Assembly (NCBI RefSeq): GCF_050908995.1
Contig: NC_135127.1
Location: 11,054,001 to 11,118,000 of the forward strand
DNA length: 64,000 nucleotides
Direction: 5' to 3'
Origin: Andrena cerasifolii
Lineage: Eukaryota > Arthropoda > Insecta > Hymenoptera > Andrenidae
The notes beneath the pieces were generated by a model. That model worked only from the letters and a program-made list of their open reading frames with translations, searched no databases and had not been told where the DNA came from. This document shows positions 1 through 12,960 of this stretch, one piece after another. The position numbers were made by a program, and so were the translations under genes. Each line of letters opens with the position of its first letter. Positions within the stretch are counted from its first letter, which is position 1.

Positions 1-177
1 TCTTAAGTACCATTCACATTTGAAAGTTCGAAAACCTTGAGGGCCACAAATTTGTAGCTTAATACCCAAGAAAGTGAAAGCTGTCATTTCTCTATGGTTA
101 AGACTGGAATACTATCCGACTAATAGAACAACTAGCTTTTATCGGGCGCCAGGGAGCGGTTCTCTGGAATGGAACAC

Positions 178-3100
178 CTTATAAACGATCCCAAATCCGA
201 GAGGCTGCTGGTAACGCGGTCGACCAGATGTCTCTTGAACATGCTCGACCATTTGCAGACCATGTTCAGCACCGACTGTCTGAAGGGTCTCAGGTCTACC
301 CTGAACCAGCCGCAAAACACTTTGGACGCCTCCATTTCCTCGATCTCGAGATAGAGGCCCTCGTAAAGGTCGATTTGCTCGCGGAATTGCTCCATTTTCG
401 GCGGTGACCGTGCCGGCCCCTTGGGATCCTGCGCGGCCACCATCTCCATTTCCTCCATCGTCAATTGCCGGCTATACTCGAGGAACTGTTGCATCACCAT
501 GTCTCTGTCGTCCAACCAGAGATAGGCGTATCCTGATAAAATAAGATGACGGAGGATCAGGAGCGATCATGGGGCCACATGTGGACGCTCGATGAGGCTG
601 AATAAAAGAACGACGAGGGTAGGGATTTGTAGAAGTTTGATTGCTGAAGATTGCTGAAGAAGCAATGGCTACTCGAAAATTGTACGGGCTATGTGGGAGT
701 ATTTTATACGATCGAGCAATATGTATAACTCTTTCAAGGTATTACTTCGCTTAACATATTCTATCAGCTATTTCAGCTATTTTATTAGTATGTCATTAAC
801 GCCATTATAGACACCCTTAGTAGCGAAAGGGTTAAATACGAGTCTGTGCGTGGTGCAAGTGACTACTTTCGAATGGGTGCGTGGTTTAATAGGGACAGAG
901 GTTTCTCGTGCAATAATAAGTCAAAGGTGCAGAGTAAATATTCTCCCAACAATTTTATTCACCATTGTTTTACACGGAGCATGAAAGGTACCTTCGAAGT
1001 TACTGCAGAATTCCGTGGCATCCTCCACGGCAGTCGCCACGTTGCATAATATCTCATTTTTCATCCCCTTTATGTCTGGATCTTCTTCCAGTTCCTCCGC
1101 GTACCCTACAGAATCCTTTTTCAGCCTGTTCACCAGCGCAGCCATTCCAATGATATCATTTAATAAAAGAAGTGTCAACTGTTCCAGCCCGTCTGGATCA
1201 TCGGGTTCTAACGAAGGTACGTAATAGAGATCTGGCTCTCTGAGCTCCAATTTAGCTTCCAGAAGCGGCTCGCACTGTCCAATCGAGTCCATGTTCTCCA
1301 CCAAGTACCCTGCCGCAAGAATCAAATCGTTCAAACACGCTCAAATAAATAAAGATCACTGAAACGCGTGGCAAATATTAACCTAACGAGCATCCCACGG
1401 CCCTTCGAAGGGATTCCATCACGATGCCATCGACGTAGGCCACGTATCTCTCCCATCGCTCCTCCATTTCTTCAGAGACTCGATAAAGCACCCTGTTCTC
1501 CCCCACCAGCGAGTGAATCTGCTCAGCAGCCCTCTGAATCTCCCCGCAACGCTTCGACACTTTCTCCGATCTCTCGTCGAAGGACAGCAAAGAGTCCTTA
1601 CGCCGATCCTTCCTTTCAATGAGAGGAGTCCTCATCCATGGCTCCAAAATGCCTTTGATCCTGTCGACGTTCGCCTGCGCGGACCTTATTCGCTTCCAGA
1701 GGCCCTCGACCAGCTCGCCCAGCTCCTCGATGTAATCCAGAACGCCGTCCGACTTCCAGCACAGTTCCGTCTCTCCCCGGGACACCAGGGTGTCGATCCT
1801 CGTTATCTCCATCTCGATCAGCTGAAACTCCACCCGCCTGGTCGACCTGCAAACGCTGTTGTACGAGTCCACCGTGGCTCCCAACTGGCTGCGAAACTTT
1901 CGAAACGTCTCCATGTTCTCCGACACCTAAACCATCGAGAAGAAACATATTACGATTAAAGTACCTTCTGATCCTTGAAACTAAAAACAGAAGCACCTTC
2001 GTAGCCTCCTCGGGGATGTCCGTCCGCGACATCTGCTTCAAGTAGTTCACTTCCTTCAGAACAGCCAGAAGCTCGGGATCAAAGTTCAACAGCAAGGTGG
2101 ATTCCCTTCCGCGGGCTAGGATGTTGCGGTTCAGACCTGCGTCCACTGTATTGGGAACTGTTTGCGCCCATTCTGTGAACAGGTCGTCCTCCTTGTCGCT
2201 GAAGATCTTGATCAGCCTCTGGTATCGTCTCTCTATGTTCCGTCCCTCTTCGCTGCTCGCTATACTGAAACCGTGCAAAGTCCACGGTCACAGTTAGCAG
2301 TCGAAGCCTCTGCAAAAGGCACTCACGGGTGTTGCATGGCCCTAAAAGATTGAACCGGCAGATCGATGCGCTGCCTCAGCATGCTGGTGAATGTCAAGGC
2401 CGCGGCCAGAGGAGGAAGATTAATTAGGGCGCCCCTGGTGCCGCGATTGAACAGCACCTCCACCACCGTCAGCTCCACGTTCAGCAGCTCCAGGATCCTC
2501 GAGTAACGGTCTGTGAATTGCTCCCTTATCACTGGCCTGTCGAGCACTGATCCTGCGATGTTTATCAGCTGCAACGCATAATCCAAGCGCGTTTAATTCG
2601 ATCGAAGCATCGAGTGTTCTTGTTTCACAGTCTTGGGATTGCTAGGCTAGAGAGTACCTTGAAGACGCTCTCGAGGTTCCCGCAGTCGTCGAAAGCCTGA
2701 CAGAGAATGGCTGCCAGCTTGCTGTCCAGGTCGGTAATGGCCTCGTTGAACTTAGCGCAGTCGGCGGTGAAGGAATTGTCGTCGGGTTCGAGGGCGTCGT
2801 TGGCTCGCACCGTGAACGACACGAACAGGTGCTGGAACTCTTTATACACGTTGATGATCCTGGTGCTGAGGGATCGGCCTAGTATACCGCCGATCTCGAT
2901 CTTCTCCAGCTTGGAGAACTCCATGACGGTGTAGAAAAGCCACTCTATGTCCCCGAGGCGCTTCAGGAAGTCGTTCAAACGGGCGAAAATGGCGCTGGAG
3001 TTGAAGGTCCATGGGGGCGCGTGAGGTTTCATCGCTGGCATGTCTTTTCGCAGCTCGAACTCGCGCTTGAACTCTTCTAGAATTCCTGTGAAACAATCGA

Positions 3101-4829
3101 AACCTTGTTTCTAAGATACATACATCTCTCTCACCAACTGGTCCACTGACATCGTATACAAATAAGTAAAAGACAGTTTGTGACACCCACCTCGGGATAT
3201 CTGCACGCGTTGCAGCGCCTCGTCGACGTCGCTCTGGAAGATGGATGCCGGATCGAGGAATCGACGCGCCTCCTGTATCAACAGGTTGCAAATCTGTCGC
3301 AGCATGATGATCACCTTGGAGGAGCTCTGATAATAGGTGGATTTCGACCAGGCTAACCCCAACGAGTGTATCAGCGTGGCCATTAACGGCGTGACCTCGG
3401 CGAAGTCGACCTCCTCGACCGCCTTGAAGCACTTGCCCAGAGGCGACAGATACAGCGATATCTCCTTCGCCTCCGCCATCGAGGACACCACGTTGTCGAA
3501 CAGGGCGCGGAAGCAGGGATAGTAGGCGCTGCTCGTCTTCTCCAGGATGCTCGCCATTTTCTTCACGCGGTCCTCTTGCAGCTGATCGTAAATGTACCTG
3601 AAGGAAACGCATTATTCTGAACACCTTCGTTTAAAACAATTTAAGCTCTTATATTTATTATTAAAAATTAATAAGAAAAGAGCTGCAACTTCTTCAAAGA
3701 TGCATAAAAACATGATCCAATTTTCAGATGAATCGAATCGGTAGTTTCTTCAGAAAAAAATCTCAAATTTGGCTGTTTTAGCCCCAAAAATAGGATTCCC
3801 CTTAAGAGGAATCTAAGGGTGAAATTGACGTTGACGAAAGAAACATATTTGGCAGAAGATGTCTGAGTAATCGTTCTACCTCAAATTCGCTAATCTGGCG
3901 GCCCAGTATTCCAGCTCGACATCGGGGGTGGGATTCTGTCCATTCTCAAAAGCAGCACTCGATTCCTGTGTTACGACGTCGTTCACCAAGTAGGCCCATT
4001 TGATCACGACGCCCTCGATAGCGCTTTTTAAATACAGATCCACGGATTGCGGTCCCTCCGTGCGAACCAGTTTCTCCACTTCCGTCACCTTCTCCATCCC
4101 AGCTGGCATGGGGAGAACCGTCCTGCCGTTCACCTGTCCTTTCACCTACATTTCATCAATCAAAAGTGAATCTTAGCTTCATTCAGAATCGTTCGTGAAT
4201 AGAAGAAGTACCAAAGTGACGTTGACAAAATCTGTATTACTTGGTACAAGGTACCACGAAGAGAGTGCACGTGTCTACAGATGTCCTGAATCGCGACGTC
4301 AGGCAGGTCCTTGTGGTTCTCCGCTTTGCCCAGCAGCGGGGCGAACACGTTGTCCACCAGGGTGGCGAATTGATCGACCACGCGGGGCGATAGATCGCCT
4401 AGGATCAGCATAGAGGAGCACGCCTCCTTCTCCTTTGGCAGCGGTATCAGCTTCAGCTTCACCGCATAGATACCTGAAATGTCGCATGACTTCAAATCAA
4501 CAGAATCTGCCTATCTTCCTTTACCAAAGAAACTAACTTCAAAACCAATCAGTTCCGCCCAAAACTCTTGAACAATTCTTCTTCCACTCACCCTTGGTCC
4601 TCTGGCAGGGTATCGGGAACGACGAAGAGGCGACCAACTGCGCGTTCGGCGTGAGTACAACAAACAGCGCTGCGGGCACTGGATTGTCCAAGAAATCCAG
4701 CACCGCGTTCCTGTACTCCTCGGTCAGCAGCAGCCTGCCCCATTTCTCCGGCTTTAGTTTCAGCGACTTCTGCACGAACCCTCCGACGTACTCGAGCCTG
4801 AAGTCCACCGGTCCATCGAGGGTGGTCAT
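178..4829 (-). CDS. Axonemal beta-type dynein heavy chain, N-terminal exons (partial)
   Basis: Force-generating heavy chain of the outer dynein arm in cilia and sperm flagella; closest by memory to the DNAH9/11/17 group. Ten coding exons join in phase: 4829-4592, 4473-4241, 4145-3880, 3597-3191, 3085-2658, 2568-2327, 2264-1997, 1926-1383, 1309-992, 532-178 (2,828 nt, about 942 residues). Start: the ATG opening MTTLDGPVDFRLEYVGGF, matching the family's usual N-terminus. All of it is the tail (DHC_N1) region, which binds intermediate chains and the partner heavy chain; linker, AAA+ ring and stalk lie left of the window. Diagnostic stretches are GQVNGRTVLPMPAG (exon 3) and VFCGWFRVDLRPFRQ followed by SLSDLGSFI (exon 10). 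Exon 8 is extended 5 nt past an earlier GT to keep phase. No frameshifts seen, so probably functional. Confidence 0.93.
3668..3805. mobile_element. Small TTAA-bounded dispersed repeat, copy A (in dynein intron 3)
   Basis: This 130-bp segment lies between two TTAA tetranucleotides inside a dynein intron. It matches, in reverse orientation, the segment at 21,017-21,162. Shared blocks include AACTTCTTCAA, GATGCATAAAAACATG, CAGATGAATCGAAT and GGATTCCCCTTAA. It has no coding capacity. A TTAA border suggests a piggyBac-type non-autonomous element, but no terminal inverted repeat is clear. Confidence 0.55.
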
Positions 4830-7800
4830 CTCCGCGCTCGCTAACGTGAGACGGGTCTCGTATCAGCCACGGCGAGGTATCGTTACCGCGGGCGGTGCAA
4901 ACGTCCCCTCGAAACGACCGTAACGGCCTTCAAGACGCGACGGGGAAGAGGACGCGCATATTAGTGACCAGAAAATACTTGTAAAGGCTTGCTTAACCGC
5001 AGAGCTCGGGGGAGGAGGGCGGTTTGGTGCCGCCGAAAAATGCCAATCGTTCGGTGGCCGTCGTGCAAGCAGGTCAAGAGACCAGGCACCGACTGAACCC
5101 GCCAGCGACTTGCTCTGGCATTGGCCGGATCGTGTCTTTTCAGTCGAGCCTTCCCCGCTGGCTCCCTATTGTCACGGGACGCACGGAATATCCTGGTGAG
5201 CGGCTGACATTGCACGCGATCCCTGGTTTCCGTGTACTGGCAGGTACCATTTTCCTCGGCGATATTAGTCAGCGTTCAGCGACCACGGAGGTCTTCCATC
5301 GCGAGCCTTCGATCGCGATGATCGACACGCAGGTGCGTGTGCTTTTCTGTGTTGTGTGTCTGTGTTTGGTCATGATGATCTGTGGATGTTTGATTGGAGC
5401 TTGATGGGTGATTGGAAACTGGATGGTGGTACGACTTCTGGTGTTCCTTCAGGCAGATCGACTCTTCGCTGCGAGTTACGGCTATGCTGATACGCGCTGG
5501 TTAAAGTAATTAGAGGATTCATCGGATGTCAGACTAGCGAGGGTGTACCAGGTATCAGGGGGGATTCTGTAAGATTTTTATTTTTAAAATAGCTGTTGAG
5601 TTGGTAGAGTACAGGACCTTTGAATTATTTTGAACTGTGTAACGAGGAATAGGGTAGTTCTTTGTGGATAGTGGTGGTTCGATTAACCTTTGGGAGAGTA
5701 TGAATGGCTTAAACTCGTGGTTGATTAATACCCAAAGACTTCTTGACAAAGAACTATCACATTCGCTGATTTTGATTCTCGTATTAAACGCAATTGTGTT
5801 CATAGTAGCGATGTTATATCCCAAGAAAAGGTAATAATGGTTCGTGAGAATATGTATTTAGTGGTTCCTTGTTGCGGCATTGCAGTTACCACAGAAATAG
5901 GCAAATTAAGGTAGAACTTTCTCAAATAACACACTTCTGTGCCTCGTTACTACTTCCCTGATCATATTCACAAATTCCCCACCCATTTAAAAGCCTCTCT
6001 CTAATCCACTGATGTTTCTGCCATGCAAATATGCCTCGAACACCTGTCGTCAGCCAACTACTGCCCCACTCGAAGTACCTCCCACTATGCAAGTGTTTAA
6101 CATATGCAACAGCGTTGATTCTCGATCGATAAAGCGTCCCAAAAACGACGTCGCCTATTGTTCGCCAAAAAACGTCACCCTGCCGCGTTGATCCCTTGCC
6201 AAGAGCAAGTTAGCCCCGATCAGTTCGATCGATCGGCCATAAAAACGCTGAAATCGCAGTGACGTAAAAATAGGAAGCTTTCATTGCTGCAGCTGTTTGC
6301 CCTTGGATCTCAGCCAGGGTAAAATGGTCCGCGACGCTCTACCGCTAGCGCCACTGGCCTACACTTTTAGCAGCACTAAAACACAGCAAACCCATCTGCC
6401 ACGCAATATAAATAAAAATTCCAACCCCTCTCCTTCTACCCCTTAGAACCACAACGTCCACTATTCAGCTCCCCATAAAACGTCCACCAACAATATCGAT
6501 TCCCAAGCCACTCCTCTGAATGCCGTAATCAGGAAAAGTCTCAAGTACCAAGCGCAACGTAAACGCAGCGCGGGGCGATCGCTAAACGGCTAAAATCCGC
6601 GTAAAAACGTGGAAACGGAGGGGGAAGGGCAGGTTGCGAGACCATCTGCCGGCCCGCAGGCATCAACTTCAGAATTTTCGAGAGCGCCGTTCAAACATCA
6701 GAACTAATTTCTACCGACAGATTAGCCGTCTGCCCGTTTCCCGAAAGGCTCGAGATTTTCCGCTGCTCGAGCATGCATGCGAGCGGCTCGCGCGCAAATG
6801 GACGCGTGCTCGCCACGCACAAAGGGAGGTCGCCGCGCTTTTCATTTCGCGGACGTTCGCCCCTGGTCGAATTAGGGGCGAGGAGGAGGCAGCGGGAAAA
6901 AAAGGAACCCAGCACCCTCGTGCCGCGTCAAATTACATCTACCGGGGCCCTCCCTCCGACGCGCCACGAATTTTCGTCCTTTCTGAGCGCGCACTCGTGG
7001 CACAAATTGGATCCAGCGCGAGGACGACAAACGCGAGGAACGTGGAGCTTCCTCGAGCGCGATCGGTAGCCTGGGTTACGCTCTAGGGGAAACAGATCGA
7101 AACAGGGGGAGCGTTGCCGAGGATCTTTCATACCGACTCGGGCTTAGTCGCGGTATCGTTTGATAGGATATTCTCGCGCCGTTTGTCCTCCTCTATACGG
7201 AGAATCCTATCGGTGTTCTGTGTGGGAGGGTGACTGGAAAAGAATCGAATACCTTCAAGCATGTATTACTCATTACTAGACTTTGGATGTTTATGCGCGT
7301 AACATATGCAAAAAGCATTTGCAAATATGCACGTAAAATATGCCATATTCATTTTTATCGAATTTCTTAAGCTATTCTGAGCAGTTGCAATTGCAACGAC
7401 ATTATTGCCGTTAAAAGTTTCCACTGCCTATTTGCAGAAATAAAATAAACAGTGAAAATTAATAATTTTACTATTTTCGGGTGTTAAGGACTGTTTACAG
7501 TTTTCGTAGAAAATTTTTATTACCTACCTTTGTCCCTACCCTAATGTCTTAAGAGACTATACAAAAAATGAATAGAAAAACATGCATAAATTTTTTAATA
7601 TTATTTAATTCTCTAAAGTCCCCACGCGCGCTGGTCGAATGTGTAACTATAGAACAGCGGGTCCAAAGTCAAATTTCATTTTTTTTTTATAAACTAGGGT
7701 AGATGCACCATTTGTGGCCACTTTAAGGTTCACGAGTTATAACATAAAATCGGAAAATAAACAGATTTTCAGAGGTCAATTACACCCCCTTAGAGTGAAT

Positions 7801-8821
7801 TGGGGCAGCAAACAAAAATTGCGTTGTAATCAGGAGGAAATTCCCAACATATTCACAAAGTTTCAGGATTTTTTGAATTTCCGGGTTCGGAATGTTTCCT
7901 TATTAAGTAGTGCAATAGCAGTCATGAAGTAATCCCTGCAATCCAATTGAAAAATTGAGGAACGAACAAAAAGTGCGCCAAGTCAGTAGTACAACTATGG
8001 AGCGTTCTGAAGTGAAGATACCTACTAACAGTACATAAATAAAATAATGAATTCTTCGTACACTCGTCATCGATGCATCTTCTCGTATTATTATACTGAA
8101 GAGACAGTTAGGTCCCACCCAAAACGCGCGACAGAGAATCAACAGCGTCCTGTTAATGGATTCATGCGTCAGTCAAGAGAAAACTACCCTTTTCTTGCCA
8201 TCCCAGCGACGTCTCGTCATCAATCACTTTTCCTTCGAGTTCTTCCGCTCGCAAATTGAAATCGTCGAGGCGCGAGAGAAAAGGAGCCGCTGCTCGCGGT
8301 GCTGGATGCCCGAAACAATTTGCGCCGGCGTGGGTAATGATTTCGGACGTTATCTACCCCCGAGGCGAAATTTGTCCCCGGGCCCACCCCCATTCGTCAT
8401 CCAGGCCTGGCTCCTTTATCGCCCCGCCGTGGATGATCGCGAGCCACCCGAAACGGATCATGCTCGCCCCGAACGCTGGGCCTCGGAGACGTTTCGCTTT
8501 TTTTGCCTGGCACGACTGTTGACGCTGGAAATTGATGACCCACGGCAGCCCCGTGAGCCCGCGGCCATTTCGCTTTCGAGCTTTCCGCGTGAATAATGCA
8601 CGGTCGCGCGGCTTCCAGAGTGATTTCTTATTTAGGCAGCTTTTGAACCCGGTGCCATTATTCACGCGCGCCTCGTTCCCCGGCCGGCGAACCTCGATAC
8701 ACACACCTGTCGTTCGAACTTCCACCTTTCCTCGTGCCACTTAGCACCAGCCAGCGTTTTCCAATTTTCCAGCAACTCCGAACGCTCCCACTTTCAAGCT
8801 GGCGCCCATTACAAATCGATC
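4830..8821. other. Intergenic: dynein upstream region and GC-rich block
   Basis: The stretch upstream of the dynein start carries a GC-rich zone to about 5.3 kb and should include its promoter; no TATA box stands out. At 5,320-5,334 a plus-strand ATG starts five codons ending at a good donor (CAG/GTGCGTG), a possible first exon without support. AT-rich DNA follows, then CpG-rich blocks at about 6.53-7.13 kb and 8.2-8.8 kb whose open frames look compositional. No gene recognised. Confidence 0.4.
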
Positions 8822-9251
8822 TTAAGGGGACTAGGCAGTCAGATCGCTCGAGAATCAAGAATTTTTTGCGAATTAATTACAAGCAGATGAATACAAATTG
8901 TGACTAGTACTTTTGGGTAATGTTTGTTTATACTATAAACAGTAATAAAAAAATTATTAGAATAATATTTACATATTTATGACAGCGCTACAGTTGCCTG
9001 ATATGTAGATGTTTTGTCTGGAGCCGCTGTAATTTTGCAGATTCCGAGAAAACGCGTTTAAAGTCTCGAAAGTGGAATTAGTCTACCTGCGTGCGCGCAG
9101 AAACGGTTTATGACGCGCTCGACCTTTTCGGCTGTAAAATCCTTAATTTTGCGAATTTTAACATAAACCAAACGGCATTTTACTCTGGAAGGGTGGTACT
9201 TTCGAAAACTGTAACAAAAAAATCGAGTTTCTGACTGCCTAGTCCCTTTAA
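8822..9251. mobile_element. piggyBac-like MITE with TTAA target duplication
   Basis: A 422-bp AT-rich segment lies between TTAA at 8,822-8,825 and TTAA at 9,248-9,251. Its ends are inverted repeats: GGGGACTAGGCAGTCAGA on the left, and on the right the complement of AGGGACTAGGCAGTCAGA (17 of 18 match). TTAA duplication with short GC-rich TIRs is typical of the piggyBac superfamily. No transposase frame is present, so it is non-autonomous. Confidence 0.8.
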
Positions 9252-12200
9252 AGCGACATTCTTCGTAGGAGTCAAAGTGTTTCCCGCACTTTCCTATCTT
9301 CAATGGTAGCGGTGACGTTTTTACGTTGGCTAAATTCTCCGAAGATTCTCAGTCAACTCAGTCACGCTGCTTAAAAAAATGTATGTCTTCCTCTCCCTCG
9401 TATCCGATACCGTGCACGTCGCAGAGGATGTCGCGGACAAGAGTGACTTTCGATTCGACCTTTCCCGAACAATTGATAATCCCGTCGATTCCATGGTGCT
9501 CCAGTCATCCGTCAATCTTACCCGAGCCACCCTCCTCGATAGGATCGAGGCTCGTCTACTGTACATCGAGATAAACGATCCTCTCTAACCCACCCGAGAT
9601 ATCCATCTCTTTGAAGGTGCCCGATTTTTGAAGCCTCCATCCGGGCGATGGAAACGCCCCCATCTTTTTTTTTCTCCAAAAGTGTATTCATTGCGACGAC
9701 GAAAAACGAATGCAACAAAAGGCGAGGGGGGGCAGGTGGCGGGGGATTGTACGCCGCGCGGAAAGTTGTTATAGTTTGGCGTAATCCGGAAACGTTGGCT
9801 GCGACAGAAGGCCATTCTGGAGAACGAGCCGAGGACAAATAAAAGTTGAACAGGGCTCCATGAACTCGACCCTAATCGAGTGCCAGCGGGGGCCAGGGGC
9901 GCCGGTGGGTGTTCGCGAAAAAACGGCAACGCATCTGGCGGATCCAGCGGCGGAAAGTTTTCCCGGAGGGTGGCGGGGGGGCTTAAAGCTTCTCGCGAAC
10001 AGGGGTGGCAAGATGTCGCTCTGCGAGCATGTAGGCGCATACGGGACACACCGAGGCACGATATTATGATAATCCCTCCATTGTATATTGACACTCCACT
10101 CGGAAAGCGCCGAGGGGGCTGTTAATAAGACGCAACCTTCAGAAATGGAACCGTGTTCGCGGGTGAATGGCAGAGGAGACACGTGTCGCTGAAAACTTCC
10201 CTCTTTGAATCTTGTGTGTCTAGCGGCGGTGCGAGTCGATAATTGGGGGTGAAATGCTGTTTCATAATTAACTCTTTGCGCGCTAGGGGTATAGACTTGC
10301 GCAATCTGAAGCAGCTTGATGACGATCTGATTCACGATTCAGTTGATTATTTTAACGAGGAGGTGCGGCGAAATATTTATACCAAAAGCTAGCGATAGGA
10401 AAATAGTAGTTTTTATTCGAGTAGATTAGGAATGAATTAAATGAATGAACTATGCAAAGGGTTGATTTTTCCTTGGGATCGGAGATTTGTATTTAAACGC
10501 CCATTTTCTTGGAGATAAAATTATCATATCAGGCAGGTTCTTTATTGTAAATGAAAAACAGATAGCTGATCGAGGAAACAATACAGAAACCACTCCCAAA
10601 CGAGACTCGTCTCTGGGAATGCTTTTTCCACGTCCAAAGGTATCCTAGGCTTTCTGTAGATCTAGTGATACAATTCCCAAAACGAGTCGACTGTGAGATC
10701 GAATTGGCCCGTCGCCAGGTACAGAACCAACGTTGCTCCAGCAAAATCTCCTCGTCCCTCGGTTCGCGAGTGTTTCCTTACGAGAAGCGGAAGGCGACGC
10801 CCTACGAAGCATTTATAATTCAAACTATCCTCCTTTGCGGTGCGAGAAACGGCCAGCATTAGGGGATCGTGCTCGATGCAACGCTAACTTCCCTGAAAAT
10901 TTATCGTTCTAATTATACACGGGTGCTGGACACCTTTGCCTCTTTTGTTCCCTCATCAAGAACACCAAAATCGTGTAGAATTTATATTCTATACCAATTT
11001 CTAGTCAATGCCTAGTATTATGTTCTTAAGGTTAGTCTTATTAACAGTTCCTACTGCTGCTTCGCCTTTATTCTTATCTTACTTTCCCCACATGTATTAT
11101 ATCTTCCACTTAATCAATAATAAAATTCAAACTCGCCATCAGTATAGCCACAGAAACTCAAGTTCAACTCCCACATTTGAAAGAGGATCCTAATATTCAT
11201 ACACAACTTTAAACTACCGGGTTCAGGGCATCAACCCTCGAACGCATAAATTATTTTCCAAATCTCAAACCTTTTAGGAGCTCCCAGGTTAATCGCCCCC
11301 ACGAAGCACAGGATTCCACGTCCGCCACTGCTGCAAGGCCCTCAAGGGTTAATCGCGAAACGACCAATCGAATATTCCCAGAACGCAGCGACTATGCAGC
11401 AGCGAGAATTCGGGGGGTCGCGTTGCGGGAATATACGGCCACATCGTGTCGTATAATTTCCGGTTCCATTCGAGATGTCTCGCGCGTGCTCCCGGCTCTA
11501 CGAGGCCGCCCTCGAACGCCCGTCGGATGCTCGGCTGGTACGTCGGTTTCGGGCGTTTTATGAGTTTAATTTGGAACGCAGACGGGCTCGCCCGACGTCG
11601 CACGGGGCAGTCTGGGTTAGCTTTCGGTTTCACGGGAAATTCGTCGAGAAATTTAGGACTGGCCCCGGGGGTCTATCGGCGGCAGAGGGGCGAAGGGGTG
11701 CGTCGGCCCGCGACGACGCGAATTTGGCAACAGCTGCGGTTCCCTCGGAAAACAGCGGTGTCGTTACACGCCGCCCTAAATCTCCGCGGTGCATCGTAAT
11801 TAAAGCAGTTATTACCCATGCACGACATCGCGGCAGGGGAGGGGCACTCGAAACGAGCCCCCTTCTCACAGGAGGAACGATAAAGCGCGCGCGCGCTCAA
11901 GGCGCTGCTCCCGCGCGTTTGCATGACTGCCGCGGGTGATTCATCGCGACTATCTTTTGCGCGACGACTTTTCTCCCCCGGCCTGGGCTTCTTTGGGTGA
12001 TTCACGGCCGAGATCGTCGGGTAGTTTCGAAGTTGCCGAAGAGACACTGCTCGGTCTCCCATTATTAATAACGGATACAATAACTGCTCCGTGCGGGGTG
12101 ATTCTTGAAGAGCCGTTGCTGCGACTCTCTTCGAAGTTAGAGGGCGCGTGGAACGTTGTCGCGGGCTCTTAAAGGCAAGTTATTATCGTGGAACTGCTCC

Positions 12201-12487
12201 CTTTTGTAACTTTCTATGGGTATCGCGAGGTCTTTTAGCCCGTGGAGCGTGAAATCCTTGCTGTACTTAATTAGTTCGATCTTGAGGTTCGGTATGCTTC
12301 CTCTGTGTGCTCTGGCAGGCGCAGTGATGGTTGAAAGAAAGTTCAGTGGATATATGATAAAAGGAGTACTATGTTTTGAAAAGAAAAATTATATTAAAAA
12401 GGTATATTAAATCACAAACCTCAGAAAATTAGTTTTAAATTTTCTTTTAATCGCCATTGAGTGTTTATATAGAATATTCCTATATTA

Positions 12488-12570
<83 letters not shown>
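12488..12570. repeat. (TTA)n microsatellite
   Basis: About 27 uninterrupted TTA units, ending abruptly at CGGCTTTATTACTT. The sharp edge on one side suggests it began as the tail of a retroelement insertion. Confidence 0.95.
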
Positions 12571-12571
<1 letters not shown>

Positions 12572-12960
12572 GGCTTTATTACTTAGAAACATACGAAGAC
12601 GAGTAATACATAAAGAATAGCGAAGTAAAAGGCGAGGCTGCGGTACAATACTGTTAGAAGCCTAACCGTAACTAAATAAGTGAAACTAAAACTAAAACTA
12701 GGAAAGAAAAGTAAAAACAGAAGGAGAAAAATTATTAAGATAAAAAATTATTATGACGCATATTAGAAAAACATAAACGTAGATGGACGGACAGGGGCGA
12801 GGCAAGGAAAAGAAGGAATATGGAGGTGACTTAGGAATGGTGTAGAAATATATATCGTCGAGCTTTACATTTAAAATCAGGAAACGAATTTCGCCCTCGA
12901 ATCTCAGGTGGAAGCGAATTATAATAGTGAGTAGAAATATACGCGAAGGAGGATTCAAAT
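12571..12960 (-). mobile_element. Possible 3' end of a LINE-type retroelement
   Basis: Read on the minus strand, the sequence ends AGTAATAAAGCCG and runs straight into (AAT)n. An AATAAA-containing 3' end followed by a short-unit tail is the usual mark of a non-LTR retrotransposon insertion. No reverse-transcriptase coding sequence is visible. The left limit is arbitrary. Chance association with a microsatellite is the alternative. Confidence 0.3.

Noticed and set aside
2842..3624. 260-codon minus-strand frame overlapping the dynein gene
   Set aside because: Alternate-frame reading across dynein exons 4 and 5 and their intron. The other frame carries the conserved dynein sequence.
5320..5334. 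ATG plus five codons ending at CAG/GTGCGTG as a first exon
   Set aside because: Good donor, but no downstream plus-strand exon in the next 19 kb could be tied to it.
9769..10335. 188-codon minus-strand frame, with similar ones at 13,462-14,019 and 8,156-8,596
   Set aside because: Several frames on both strands are open together in CpG-rich DNA, with Arg/Pro-rich composition and no domains.
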